A stretch of DNA of 7,603 bases, from NCBI GenBank assembly GCA_003542325.1, contig DPKV01000182.1:1-7603 (forward strand), written 5' to 3'. A program made the position numbers and the translations under genes. Positions 1 to 5,176 of the stretch are shown one piece after another. The stretch comes from Anaerolineaceae bacterium (GTDB lineage Bacteria > Chloroflexota > Anaerolineae > Anaerolineales > Anaerolineaceae). A model generated the notes under the pieces. That model did not search any database. It was not told the DNA's origin and was given only the letters and a program-made list of their open reading frames with translations. Position 1 is the first letter of the stretch; every line of letters begins with the position of its first letter.

Positions 1-846
1 CTCACCAACCGGCAATCCCGTGACCGCGCTTATGAAGTCGGCGAACAACATTATGATTTGGGAAACGACCTGTATGAAGCCATGCTGGATAAACGCCTGA
101 ATTACACCTGTGGTTACTGGCGGAACGCGGCTAACCTCGATGATGCCCAGGAGGCGAAGCTCGAACTGGTTTGCCGGAAGATTGGGATCCACCCCGGAAT
201 GAGAATTCTGGAACTTGGCTGCGGATGGGGCAGTTTCGCCAAATACGCCGCAGAAAAACATGGTGCCTCCGTGCTGGGGGTGACGGTTTCAAAGGAACAG
301 GTCGCCCTGGGTATGACACTCTGCGAAGGTCTGCCGGTGGAACTGCGGCTGCAGGACTACCGGGAGGTGGAAGGGGAATATGATGCCGTGATCTCCATTG
401 GTGTCATGGAACATGTCGGCTATAAAAATTATCACACCTATATGGATGTGGTTGACCGCTGCCTGAAGAAGGATGGAATTGCATTCATCCATACCATTGG
501 CGGCAACCACAGCATCACCACCGGCGAACCCTGGACGGATAAGTATATCTTCCCTAATGGGATGCTGCCGTCCATCACCCAATTAGGTCAGGCGATGGAA
601 AACAAGTTCGTCATGGAAGACTGGCATAACTTCGGACCGGATTACGATAAGACCTTACTCGCCTGGCACCAAAATTTTAATGCCGCCTGGCCAGGACTGA
701 AAGACACATACGATGCTCGATTCCGCCGGATGTGGAACTATTATCTGTTGAGCAGCGCCGGTGGCTTTCGTTCCCGTTCGCAACAGCTCTGGCAGATCGT
801 GATGACCCGTCCCGGCACACCGCAGCCGGATTGCCGCTTCGTTTAG
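1..846 (+). CDS. cfa: Cyclopropane-fatty-acyl-phospholipid synthase family methyltransferase (5' end cut off by window)
   Basis: This SAM-dependent enzyme family transfers a methylene group to the double bond of an unsaturated acyl chain in membrane phospholipids. The reading frame is open from base 1, and the first visible residues (LTNRQSRDRAYEVGEQHYDL) already align with the Cfa family, so the true start lies left of the window. An internal TTG at 58 is not the start. The visible part is 281 residues; E. coli Cfa has 382, so about 100 N-terminal residues are missing. Seen directly: the SAM-binding motif LELGCGWG at visible residues 70-77, CGYW at 37-40, MEHVG at 136-140, HTIGG at 164-168, and the family block DKYIFPNGMLPS. 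The Cys in CGYW, Glu in MEHVG and His in HTIGG match residues that bind bicarbonate in E. coli Cfa. The stop TAG (844-846) supplies part of an AGGA ribosome-binding site for the next gene, so the two are probably cotranscribed. It could instead be a variant methyltransferase making methyl-branched chains. Confidence 0.93.
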   Translation, partial: LTNRQSRDRAYEVGEQHYDLGNDLYEAMLDKRLNYTCGYWRNAANLDDAQEAKLELVCRKIGIHPGMRILELGCGWGSFAKYAAEKHGASVLGVTVSKEQVALGMTLCEGLPVELRLQDYREVEGEYDAVISIGVMEHVGYKNYHTYMDVVDRCLKKDGIAFIHTIGGNHSITTGEPWTDKYIFPNGMLPSITQLGQAMENKFVMEDWHNFGPDYDKTLLAWHQNFNAAWPGLKDTYDARFRRMWNYYLLSSAGGFRSRSQQLWQIVMTRPGTPQPDCRFV

Positions 847-853
847 GAAAACC

Positions 854-1804
854 ATGATCCGTAAAGATGTTCTGATCGTAGGAGGAGGTCCGTCTGGATC
901 TGCCTGCGCCTGGCGGCTGCGGCAGCTTGGCATGGATTGCCTGATCCTCGATAAAGCAGCCTTTCCCCGCCAGAAAACCTGTGCTGGCTGGGTCACACCC
1001 GACCTGTTCCGGTTGTTGAAGATCACCCCGCAGGATTATCCCCACAGCCTGACCCATTTTTCGGCTTTCGAAGTAGCCATCAAAGGAGTTCGTTTTCGGC
1101 TCCCCACGCATCAATATGCCATCCGACGGATTGAGTTTGACAACTGGTTATTACATTATGCAGGCGTTCCCTGCAAGACACATCATGTAGAGCGCATCAT
1201 TCACAGGGATAGCTCATTTATCGTGGACGGTCTTTACGAAGCGCCTTTCATTGTCGGCGCAGGCGGCACGCATTGTCCTGTCCGGCGTTCCTTCTTCGCT
1301 CAAAATGATGGGAATTTAGAAAAGGGGCTGATCATCGCCAAAGAGGAGGAATTCCCCTACACCTTCCGGGATGAACGCTGCCACCTGTGGTTCTTTGAAG
1401 ATGGCCTGCCAGGATACGCCTGGTACATCCCCAAAAAAGGCGGCTTTCTAAACGTGGGGATCGGAGGAAGCGCAGCCAGACTAAAAGCCAATGGTCAAAC
1501 CCTCAACCAGCATTGGGAGTATCTGACCGGAAAGTTATCCGATCTGGGATTAGTGACTGACCACCAATTCCAGCCTCAAGGATATAGTTACCGCCTGAGG
1601 CATAAAAAGCCTGAGGACCGTCAGGGGAATGCCTTCCTGGTGGGCGATGCTTTGGGGTTAGCCACACTGGATATGGGAGAAGGGATCGGCCCGGCCATTC
1701 AAAGCGGCCTGCTGGCTGCCGACTCGATCGTCAGAGGCGTAGCCTATGATGTACAGGCCATCTCAAAATTTTCATTTCCATCTTTAATCCGCCTTAGAAA
1801 ATAA
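854..1804 (+). CDS. FAD-dependent oxidoreductase of the geranylgeranyl reductase family
   Basis: A 316-residue flavoprotein of the geranylgeranyl reductase (GG-red/FixC-like) family, whose members usually saturate isolated C=C bonds in isoprenoid chains. Seen directly: the N-terminal dinucleotide-binding motif GGGPSG (residues 10-15) with an acidic residue ending the second strand (D33), the family segment FPRQKTCAGW (37-46), VGAGGTHCPVR (134-144), the GYAWYIPKKGGFLNVGIG block (187-204), and the second FAD motif LVGDALG...GEGIGPA (262-281). Only 24 residues follow the last conserved block (AADSI, ending at 292), so the C-terminus is shorter than in full-length plant or archaeal reductases. 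I see no frameshift, and the stop is clean. It starts 7 nt after the Cfa-type gene, with AGGA (845-848) as ribosome-binding site. The neighbourhood suggests work on a membrane lipid chain. The exact substrate is not readable from the sequence; a quinone or carotenoid substrate is also possible. Confidence 0.82.
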   Translation: MIRKDVLIVGGGPSGSACAWRLRQLGMDCLILDKAAFPRQKTCAGWVTPDLFRLLKITPQDYPHSLTHFSAFEVAIKGVRFRLPTHQYAIRRIEFDNWLLHYAGVPCKTHHVERIIHRDSSFIVDGLYEAPFIVGAGGTHCPVRRSFFAQNDGNLEKGLIIAKEEEFPYTFRDERCHLWFFEDGLPGYAWYIPKKGGFLNVGIGGSAARLKANGQTLNQHWEYLTGKLSDLGLVTDHQFQPQGYSYRLRHKKPEDRQGNAFLVGDALGLATLDMGEGIGPAIQSGLLAADSIVRGVAYDVQAISKFSFPSLIRLRK

Positions 1805-1825
1805 ACTGTGAGATTCAGTTAACTA

Positions 1826-1854
1826 TTGACAACAATTTGGTGTTCAAATATACT
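1826..1854 (+). promoter_or_regulatory. Sigma-70 type promoter of the fmdB-type/cstR-like/osmC operon
   Basis: TTGACA at 1826-1831 (perfect -35) is separated by exactly 17 nt from TATACT at 1849-1854 (five of six -10 matches). The expected transcription start lies near 1861, about 30 nt before the first gene. The preceding flavoprotein gene ends at 1804 with no convincing terminator, so some readthrough from upstream is possible. Confidence 0.8.
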
Positions 1855-1868
1855 ATACCCCAGTATAG
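1849..1868. promoter_or_regulatory. Candidate operator for the CsoR/CstR-family repressor
   Basis: CTATAC-CCCA-GTATAG (1853-1868) is a perfect 6-bp inverted repeat around a C-tract. TATACT (1849-1854) and AGTATA (1862-1867) form a second perfect repeat in another register. On the minus strand the core reads TACTGGGGTATAGTA, closely resembling known CsoR/RcnR-type operators, which place a G-tract between TACT and AGTA half-sites. It covers the -10 element and the likely start of transcription, so bound repressor would block RNA polymerase. The only candidate regulator in view is the CsoR-family gene of this operon. The site is seen in the sequence; the pairing of protein and site is inferred. 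Confidence 0.65.
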
Positions 1869-1892
1869 CATTTGTGGAGGTTTTACCGATAT

Positions 1893-2102
1893 ATGCCTAT
1901 TTATGAGTATGAATGTAAGGATTGTGGTAAGGAGTTTGAAAAGCTGATGGGCTTTTCCGATCCGGATGCGAACTCACCGGAATGTCCGGGGTGCAAGTCC
2001 CGCCAAACCCACCGCCGGATTTCCCGGGTCGCTTCCTTTGGGAATAGCGGTTCCGGTTCTTCATCCGGTTCGAGCTGTGGTTCTTCCGGCGGTTTTTCCT
2101 GA
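1893..2102 (+). CDS. FmdB-type zinc ribbon small protein
   Basis: A 69-residue protein of the FmdB/CxxC_CxxC_SSSS regulatory-protein type. It begins MPIYEYECKDCG, the family's characteristic start, so I chose ATG 1893 and not the in-frame alternative at 1872. GGAGG (1876-1880) lies 12 nt upstream. Four cysteines (C8, C11, C31, C34) form a CxxC...CxxC zinc ribbon, followed by a Ser/Gly-rich tail (residues 50-69) with one further Cys (C62). This tail is common in the family and probably disordered. The family is named after a putative regulator of formamidase/amidase genes, but for most members the role is unknown. Here it is the first gene of an operon with a CsoR-family repressor and an OsmC protein, which hints at thiol, metal or oxidant homeostasis. 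No catalytic motif is visible. Confidence 0.85.
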   Translation: MPIYEYECKDCGKEFEKLMGFSDPDANSPECPGCKSRQTHRRISRVASFGNSGSGSSSGSSCGSSGGFS

Positions 2103-2117
2103 GCAGGCTAATCACGG

Positions 2118-2136
2118 GTCAGGCCGGCGGCCTGAC
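2118..2136 (+). other. Perfect hairpin between the fmdB-type gene and the cstR-like gene
   Basis: GTCAGGCC (2118-2125) and GGCCTGAC (2129-2136) form an uninterrupted 8-bp GC-rich stem with a 3-nt loop. The GGAGGA ribosome-binding site of the next gene starts at the following base (2137). No U-tract follows, so it is not a normal intrinsic terminator. It may protect the downstream mRNA, set the protein ratio between cistrons, or affect ribosome access. Confidence 0.5.
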
Positions 2137-2151
2137 GGAGGATTGAATAAA

Positions 2152-2436
2152 ATGATCACAACCCAAAACCCGGAAGTTAAAAACCAGATCAATCGCAGGC
2201 TTTCAAGAATTGAAGGTCAACTGCGCGGCGTTCAGAAAATGATCGATGAAGACCGTGATTGCCGGGATATCGTCCAACAACTGGTCGCCATCCGGTCGGC
2301 TGTGCAGGCGGCCAGCCTGAGTTTCATGGAAGATATCGCCAGCGATTGCCTGATGAATCCCGATACGGTTGATGACCCCACCGCACAGCGGGCTTTGATG
2401 AGTGATCTGATCAAACTCATGGGGAAGGTTTCATAA
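2152..2436 (+). CDS. CsoR/RcnR/FrmR-family transcriptional repressor, CstR-like cysteine pattern
   Basis: A 94-residue all-helical repressor of the metal- and thiol-sensing CsoR family (DUF156). GGAGGA (2137-2142) precedes ATG 2152 by 9 nt; the open frame runs further upstream, but only this start gives the family's usual length and N-terminus. Seen: RLSRIEGQLRGVQKMI (residues 16-31), the sensor motif DCRDIVQQLVAIRSAV (36-51), and ASDC (63-66). The two conserved cysteines are C37 and C66, 29 residues apart as in M. tuberculosis CsoR (C36/C65) and S. aureus CstR (C31/C60). The position of the copper-binding His of CsoR (four residues before the second Cys) is Ile62. Loss of this His argues against Cu(I) sensing and for a persulfide/reactive-sulfur sensor of the CstR type; that functional call is inference. 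It probably represses its own operon through the palindrome at the promoter. Confidence 0.88.
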   Translation: MITTQNPEVKNQINRRLSRIEGQLRGVQKMIDEDRDCRDIVQQLVAIRSAVQAASLSFMEDIASDCLMNPDTVDDPTAQRALMSDLIKLMGKVS

Positions 2437-2454
2437 AAACATTCAAGGAGAAAA

Positions 2455-2862
2455 ATGACTGCCAATACCATATTAAGATGGATCCCGGATGGGAAACGTT
2501 TTATCTCAACCGATTCGACCGGACACTCTGTGGTGATGTCCACACCGGATGAAAATATGGGGATGAAACCCTCTGAATTGATTCTCTCAGCCCTGGCCGG
2601 GTGCACCTCGGTGGACGTTGTGGATATTCTGGCCAAGAAACGGACTCCCCTTTCGCACCTTGAAGTCCAGGTCAGCGCCGAACAGGATGCCGACCCACCC
2701 TGGACCTTCCGCAAGATCCACCTCAATTTCCAGGCCAAAGGCGAAGGACTGACCGAAAAAAGCCTCGAGCAGGCCATCGCCCTCTCTGAAGAGAAGTATT
2801 GTTCAGTGGCTGCCACTTTACGTGAGGTGGCTGAGATCACAACCAGTTACGAAATCCTTTAA
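2455..2862 (+). CDS. OsmC-family protein (peroxide/thiol reactive)
   Basis: A 135-residue OsmC/Ohr-superfamily protein. These are usually homodimers whose two conserved cysteines reduce organic hydroperoxides or related oxidants; some subfamilies are of unknown substrate. Seen: the block KPSELILSALAGCTSVDVVDIL (residues 38-59) with Cys50, and EEKYCSVAATL (112-122) with Cys116. This spacing and context fit the superfamily, and the sequence looks closer to the general OsmC/YhfA-like group than to Ohr. AAGGAG (2445-2450) precedes ATG 2455. The gene starts 18 nt after the repressor gene and is the last gene of the operon. Together with a CstR-like repressor it may handle persulfides or sulfur-derived oxidants; this is inference from context, not from a substrate motif. 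Confidence 0.88.
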   Translation: MTANTILRWIPDGKRFISTDSTGHSVVMSTPDENMGMKPSELILSALAGCTSVDVVDILAKKRTPLSHLEVQVSAEQDADPPWTFRKIHLNFQAKGEGLTEKSLEQAIALSEEKYCSVAATLREVAEITTSYEIL

Positions 2863-2951
2863 CCCGCAAATTTTTCTGAACGATTACTTGCATAATACAA
2901 AATTGAAATACCTTTTGAACTAACCCCCAATTAACAAGATACAAAATAAAA

Positions 2952-2991
2952 AAGAGGCCTCCTGTGAGAAGTTTGATTCAGGAGGTTTCTT
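2952..2991. terminator. Likely intrinsic terminator after the osmC operon (bidirectional in form)
   Basis: AAGAGGCCTCCTG (2952-2964) pairs with CAGGAGGTTTCTT (2979-2991): a 13-bp stem including two G-U pairs when read as + RNA, with a 14-nt loop. On the + strand the 3' arm ends in a short U-rich run. On the - strand the stem is followed by TTTTATTTTG, a better U-tract. It lies about 90 nt after osmC. No gene is evident on the - strand to its right that would need it. Confidence 0.55.
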
Positions 2992-3015
2992 GATCTATTA
3001 AGACGCGGTAGTAGC

Positions 3016-3176
3016 AAGGAGGTTCCCAAATGGATGAGGTATGAAGCGATTAGGCTGTACCAGGAAAAAGGGGAAAGCGCTGTCGAAAGGAAGGCTTCCG
3101 TATGGAAGCCTAAGCGTGAGAATGCTGTCGTATATTTCGCCAGGGAGTAAATGGGAACGTAAGAATATTTTCTCCT
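3016..3176 (+). other. Unexplained intergenic segment with nested inverted repeats (possible structured RNA)
   Basis: The gap 2863-3292 contains the terminator, the lexA promoter and this segment. GTTCCCA (3022-3028) and TGGGAAC (3152-3158) are perfectly complementary and enclose the rest; AGGAG (3017-3021) can extend this with CTCCT (3172-3176). Inside lies a perfect hairpin, AGGCTTCC-GTAT-GGAAGCCT (3092-3111). An alternative helix, 3046-3056 with 3107-3117 (10 of 11 positions paired, counting one G-U), would exclude that hairpin. GCTGTCG is repeated at 3079 and 3124. An AAGGAGG (3016-3022) stands 7 nt before ATG 3030, which opens only a 4-codon frame (MDEV); ATG 3034 opens 38 codons ending at 3150, with no family I recognise. 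I match it to no known RNA class. Confidence 0.35.
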
Positions 3177-3214
3177 CAAGGCATCCACAGGCGTTTACGA
3201 TCTTTTTTGAATAC

Positions 3215-3243
3215 TTGACACCGAACGGATGTTCGTGTATTAT
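3215..3243 (+). promoter_or_regulatory. lexA promoter
   Basis: TTGACA at 3215-3220 (perfect -35), 17-nt spacer, TATTAT at 3238-3243 (five of six). The expected start is near 3250, giving a leader of about 43 nt before lexA. The LexA box fills most of the spacer, which indicates SOS-controlled expression. Confidence 0.82.
3222..3235. promoter_or_regulatory. LexA operator (SOS box)
   Basis: CGAACGGATGTTCG is a perfect palindrome of the form CGAAC-N4-GTTCG, the SOS box type of Bacillus and other Gram-positive bacteria, unlike the E. coli CTGT-N8-ACAG. It sits between the -35 and -10 of the lexA promoter, so LexA binding should shut off its own gene. Confidence 0.88.
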
Positions 3244-3292
3244 TATTATAATTTATAGCACAAATGAGCGGTTTGAGATTAAGGAGCCTGAA

Positions 3293-3985
3293 ATGATGGC
3301 ACGAAAGAAAGCAGGGCTTGGAGAACGACATAAACGGATCCTTAAATTCCTGGAAAAATTCCAGGCAGACAATGGTTATCCCCCATCGATTCGTGAGATC
3401 GGCGAAAATACGAATATCAGCTCCACCTCGGTAGTCAATTACTACCTTAACCAGCTTGAGGAAATGAATTATATCGAGCGGGAAAGCAACGTTTCACGCG
3501 GAATCCGCCTGCTCAGGAACCTGGAAGGCAACCTCTCTCAGGCTGCCCAGGTCATTTCAGAGATGTTCACCGTCCCGGTTATTGGAAGGATTGTCGCTGG
3601 TGAGCCGGTTCCGGTGCCCTCCTCCGATTTCAATTACTATGATCAGGAAACCGGGATTGATATCGCCCGCAGTCTGCTGCCTCCCCGTGAAAAGACTGCC
3701 GACCTGTTCGCACTTGAAGTCCAGGGAGATTCCATGATTGACGCGATGGTCAACGATGGCGACCTTGTGGTAATGCGGTCGGTCAGTTCTGCTGAAAATG
3801 GCGAGATGGTCGCCGTTTGGCTCTCAGATCGTGATGAGACCACCCTTAAATATTTTTTCAAAGAAAATGGAAAGATCCGGCTGCAACCGGCCAACCCATC
3901 CATGAAACCGATCATCATTGACAACCCCGCCCAGGTGCAGGTCCAGGGGAAAGTGGTTCTGGTTATCCGACGGCTTAAAGGATAA
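3293..3985 (+). CDS. lexA: LexA, SOS-response repressor and self-cleaving protease
   Basis: LexA represses DNA-repair genes and cleaves itself when stimulated by RecA filaments on single-stranded DNA. The protein has 230 residues, a little longer than E. coli (202) or B. subtilis (205). An N-terminal winged helix-turn-helix is visible at about residues 8-75 (PSIREIGENTNISSTSVVNYYLNQL). The cleavage site is Ala102-Gly103 in RIVAGEP. The catalytic Ser147 is in QGDSM, and Lys186 in TTLKYF acts as general base. All key residues are therefore present. Two adjacent ATGs (3293, 3296) both fit AAGGAG (3281-3286) at 6 or 9 nt; I list the first. The frame is open upstream to 3041, but that part crosses the promoter and LexA box and cannot belong to the protein made from this promoter. 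The extra length lies mostly in the linker before the protease domain. Confidence 0.97.
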   Translation: MMARKKAGLGERHKRILKFLEKFQADNGYPPSIREIGENTNISSTSVVNYYLNQLEEMNYIERESNVSRGIRLLRNLEGNLSQAAQVISEMFTVPVIGRIVAGEPVPVPSSDFNYYDQETGIDIARSLLPPREKTADLFALEVQGDSMIDAMVNDGDLVVMRSVSSAENGEMVAVWLSDRDETTLKYFFKENGKIRLQPANPSMKPIIIDNPAQVQVQGKVVLVIRRLKG

Positions 3986-4020
3986 TACTACCCCTTTACA
4001 AAACTTACATTTAACGAATA

Positions 4021-4060
4021 AATCCCGGTGTTATATGAACCACCGGGATTATTTATTTTT
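4021..4060. terminator. Bidirectional intrinsic terminator between lexA and rplL
   Basis: AATCCCGGTG (4021-4030) and CACCGGGATT (4041-4050) form a perfect 10-bp stem with a 10-nt loop. On the + strand ATTTATTTTT follows (4051-4060), a good U-tract for ending lexA. On the - strand TTATTCGTT follows, weaker but suitable for ending the rplL transcript. It lies 35 nt after lexA and 19 nt after the rplL stop. Confidence 0.85.
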
Positions 4061-4069
4061 GGAACAGGG

Positions 4070-4444
4070 TTATTTCAGTTCGACGACTGCGCCAGCGGCT
4101 TCCAGTTTTTCCTTGGCGTCATTGGCGATATCTTTGCCAACAGCTTCGAGGATCTTGGTGTCAGGTGTCTCAGCCATATTCTTGGCATCGACCAGACCGA
4201 GGTTGGTGAGTTGGCGAATGACCTTAATGGTTTCGATTTTCTTCGGACCAGCGTCCTTAAGAATAACATCGAATTCGGTCTTTTCTTCAACTTCTTCTTC
4301 AGCAGCGGCGGGGCCTGCTGCAACAGCGGCCACGGGGGCAGCAGCGGAAACGCCCCATTTTTCCTCAAGCATTTTAACGAGTTCAGCAGCTTCCAAAACG
4401 GTCAGGCCGCTCAATTCATCCATCAATTTTTCTAAATCAGCCAT
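4070..4444 (-). CDS. rplL: Ribosomal protein bL12 (L7/L12)
   Basis: The acidic stalk protein of the 50S subunit; dimers bind the C-terminal helix of L10 and recruit translation factors. The length of 124 residues is normal. Seen: N-terminal dimerisation domain (1-32), Ala/Pro/Gly-rich hinge (33-48, [15 protein letters not shown]), and C-terminal globular domain (53-124) opening [14 protein letters not shown] and ending [18 protein letters not shown] (complement of 4455-4459) lies 10 nt before the ATG. The 76-nt gap to rplJ contains a run of nine A residues in the mRNA (complement of 4467-4475) just upstream of the ribosome-binding site, an A-rich feature that could enhance initiation of this protein, which is made in several copies per ribosome. 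It is the last gene of the cluster, and rpoB does not follow. Confidence 0.98.
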   Translation of the reverse strand: MADLEKLMDELSGLTVLEAAELVKMLEEKWGVSAAAPVAAVAAGPAAAEEEVEEKTEFDVILKDAGPKKIETIKVIRQLTNLGLVDAKNMAETPDTKILEAVGKDIANDAKEKLEAAGAVVELK

Positions 4445-4520
4445 TTTCTTAATTCTCCTAAAAATGTTTTTTTTTGATTGATTTCAGCAACAATGTGCTG
4501 TCCAAATTTGTAGTTCTAAA

Positions 4521-5057
4521 TCAGGCAGCACTTTCAGCAGCCTTACCTTCTTCTGAGAAAGCTTTGACAACTGCGGCCATGGAACGCGCCGGTTCTGCCA
4601 GTGTCCTGACCAGTTGTGAAGCGGAGGCCAGAATCGTACCCAGCAGCATACCACGCATAACGGGTAATGTCGGTAGATCAGCTAATGCTTTCACCTGACT
4701 GGCCGAGAGTAATTTTTCATCCATATAGCCCATCCGGATATCAAAAACTTCAGATTTTGATAAATCACTGAGAGCTTTTGCGACGCCAGGAGCATCGCCG
4801 AATGCGAAGCTGATGACATTATTCTCTTCCCAGAAACCATCACCATAGTCCAAACCCTTCTCATCCATAACGAGTTTGAAGAGCCGGTTCTTCACAACAT
4901 GTATTTCACCGTTGACCTCACGCATCTTCAGACGCGCATCGTCGACGGCAGGCATGTTCATCTTTTGATAAGATACAACAAAAAATGCCTTGCTGTTATC
5001 AACCCACTCCCGATATTGGGCGACCATAGCTTCTTTTTCTTTACGAGTAAACGCCAA
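4521..5057 (-). CDS. rplJ: Ribosomal protein uL10
   Basis: The stalk-base protein that anchors L12 dimers to 23S rRNA and, as the L10(L12) complex, represses its own mRNA. With the TTG start at 5057 the protein has 178 residues and begins MAFTRKEKEAMVAQ, the usual L10 N-terminus. The frame is open to a GTG at 5066, but that GTG shares its first G with the AAGGAGG ribosome-binding site, so it cannot use it; TTG is 8 nt from that site. Seen: N-terminal RNA-binding domain with HVVKNRLFKLVMDEKG, the block KALADLPTLPVMRGMLLGTI, and a C-terminal L12-binding helix (VRTLAEPARSMAAVVKAFSEEG). It is preceded by its own promoter and an L10-type leader. The downstream partner rplL follows after 76 nt. Confidence 0.96.
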   Translation of the reverse strand: MAFTRKEKEAMVAQYREWVDNSKAFFVVSYQKMNMPAVDDARLKMREVNGEIHVVKNRLFKLVMDEKGLDYGDGFWEENNVISFAFGDAPGVAKALSDLSKSEVFDIRMGYMDEKLLSASQVKALADLPTLPVMRGMLLGTILASASQLVRTLAEPARSMAAVVKAFSEEGKAAESAA

Positions 5058-5065
5058 TGTGTTCA

Positions 5066-5072
5066 CCTCCTT
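5066..5072 (-). promoter_or_regulatory. Ribosome-binding site that decides the rplJ start
   Basis: AAGGAGG on the minus strand (5072 down to 5066). It overlaps the upstream GTG (5066-5064) and is 8 nt from TTG (5057-5055), which supports TTG as the rplJ start codon. Confidence 0.8.
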
Positions 5073-5094
5073 CCAGTTTTAGTTTATTAACCAT

Positions 5095-5135
5095 CGAAGT
5101 CTTTGCCTCATTCTGTCGCTGAGGCAAAGACTTCG
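5095..5135 (-). other. 16-bp perfect hairpin in the rplJ leader, no U-tract
   Basis: Two 16-nt arms (5095-5110 and 5120-5135), beginning CGAAGTCTTTGCC, are perfectly complementary around a 9-nt loop. In the transcript the 3' side continues AUGGUUAAUAAAC, so there is no U-run for intrinsic termination. It lies between the L10-binding motif and the ribosome-binding site, about 22 nt before AAGGAGG. It could be an RNase III processing site, a stability element, or the alternative structure of an L10-controlled switch. Confidence 0.7.
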
Positions 5136-5176
5136 GGTTAAAATACCTTACGGTATCCGATTGTTCTTTTTGCCTT

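Noticed and set aside
1804..1820. AACTG...CAGTT hairpin after the flavoprotein gene as a terminator
   Set aside because: Only 5 bp, AT-rich, and without a U-tract.
2905..2935. TTGAAC with a GATACA 17 nt later as a + strand promoter in the osmC-lexA gap
   Set aside because: The -10 match is too poor and lacks the key bases.
2931..3188. 85-codon open frame on the minus strand across the osmC-lexA gap
   Set aside because: It runs through the terminator stem, has no convincing ribosome-binding site, and its translation shows no family or domain I recognise.
3041..3292. In-frame upstream extension of lexA by 84 codons
   Set aside because: It crosses the lexA promoter and LexA box, and the family N-terminus begins at the ATGs at 3293/3296 with a good ribosome-binding site.
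4028..4698. Open frames on the + strand opposite rplL and rplJ
   Set aside because: They are antisense shadows of strongly conserved ribosomal protein genes and show low-complexity Ser/Ala/Phe composition.
5143..5156. Small hairpin ATACC-GTAA-GGTAT followed by TTTT in the rplJ leader as a terminator
   Set aside because: A 5-bp AT-rich stem is too weak for termination on its own. It may be part of the leader fold.
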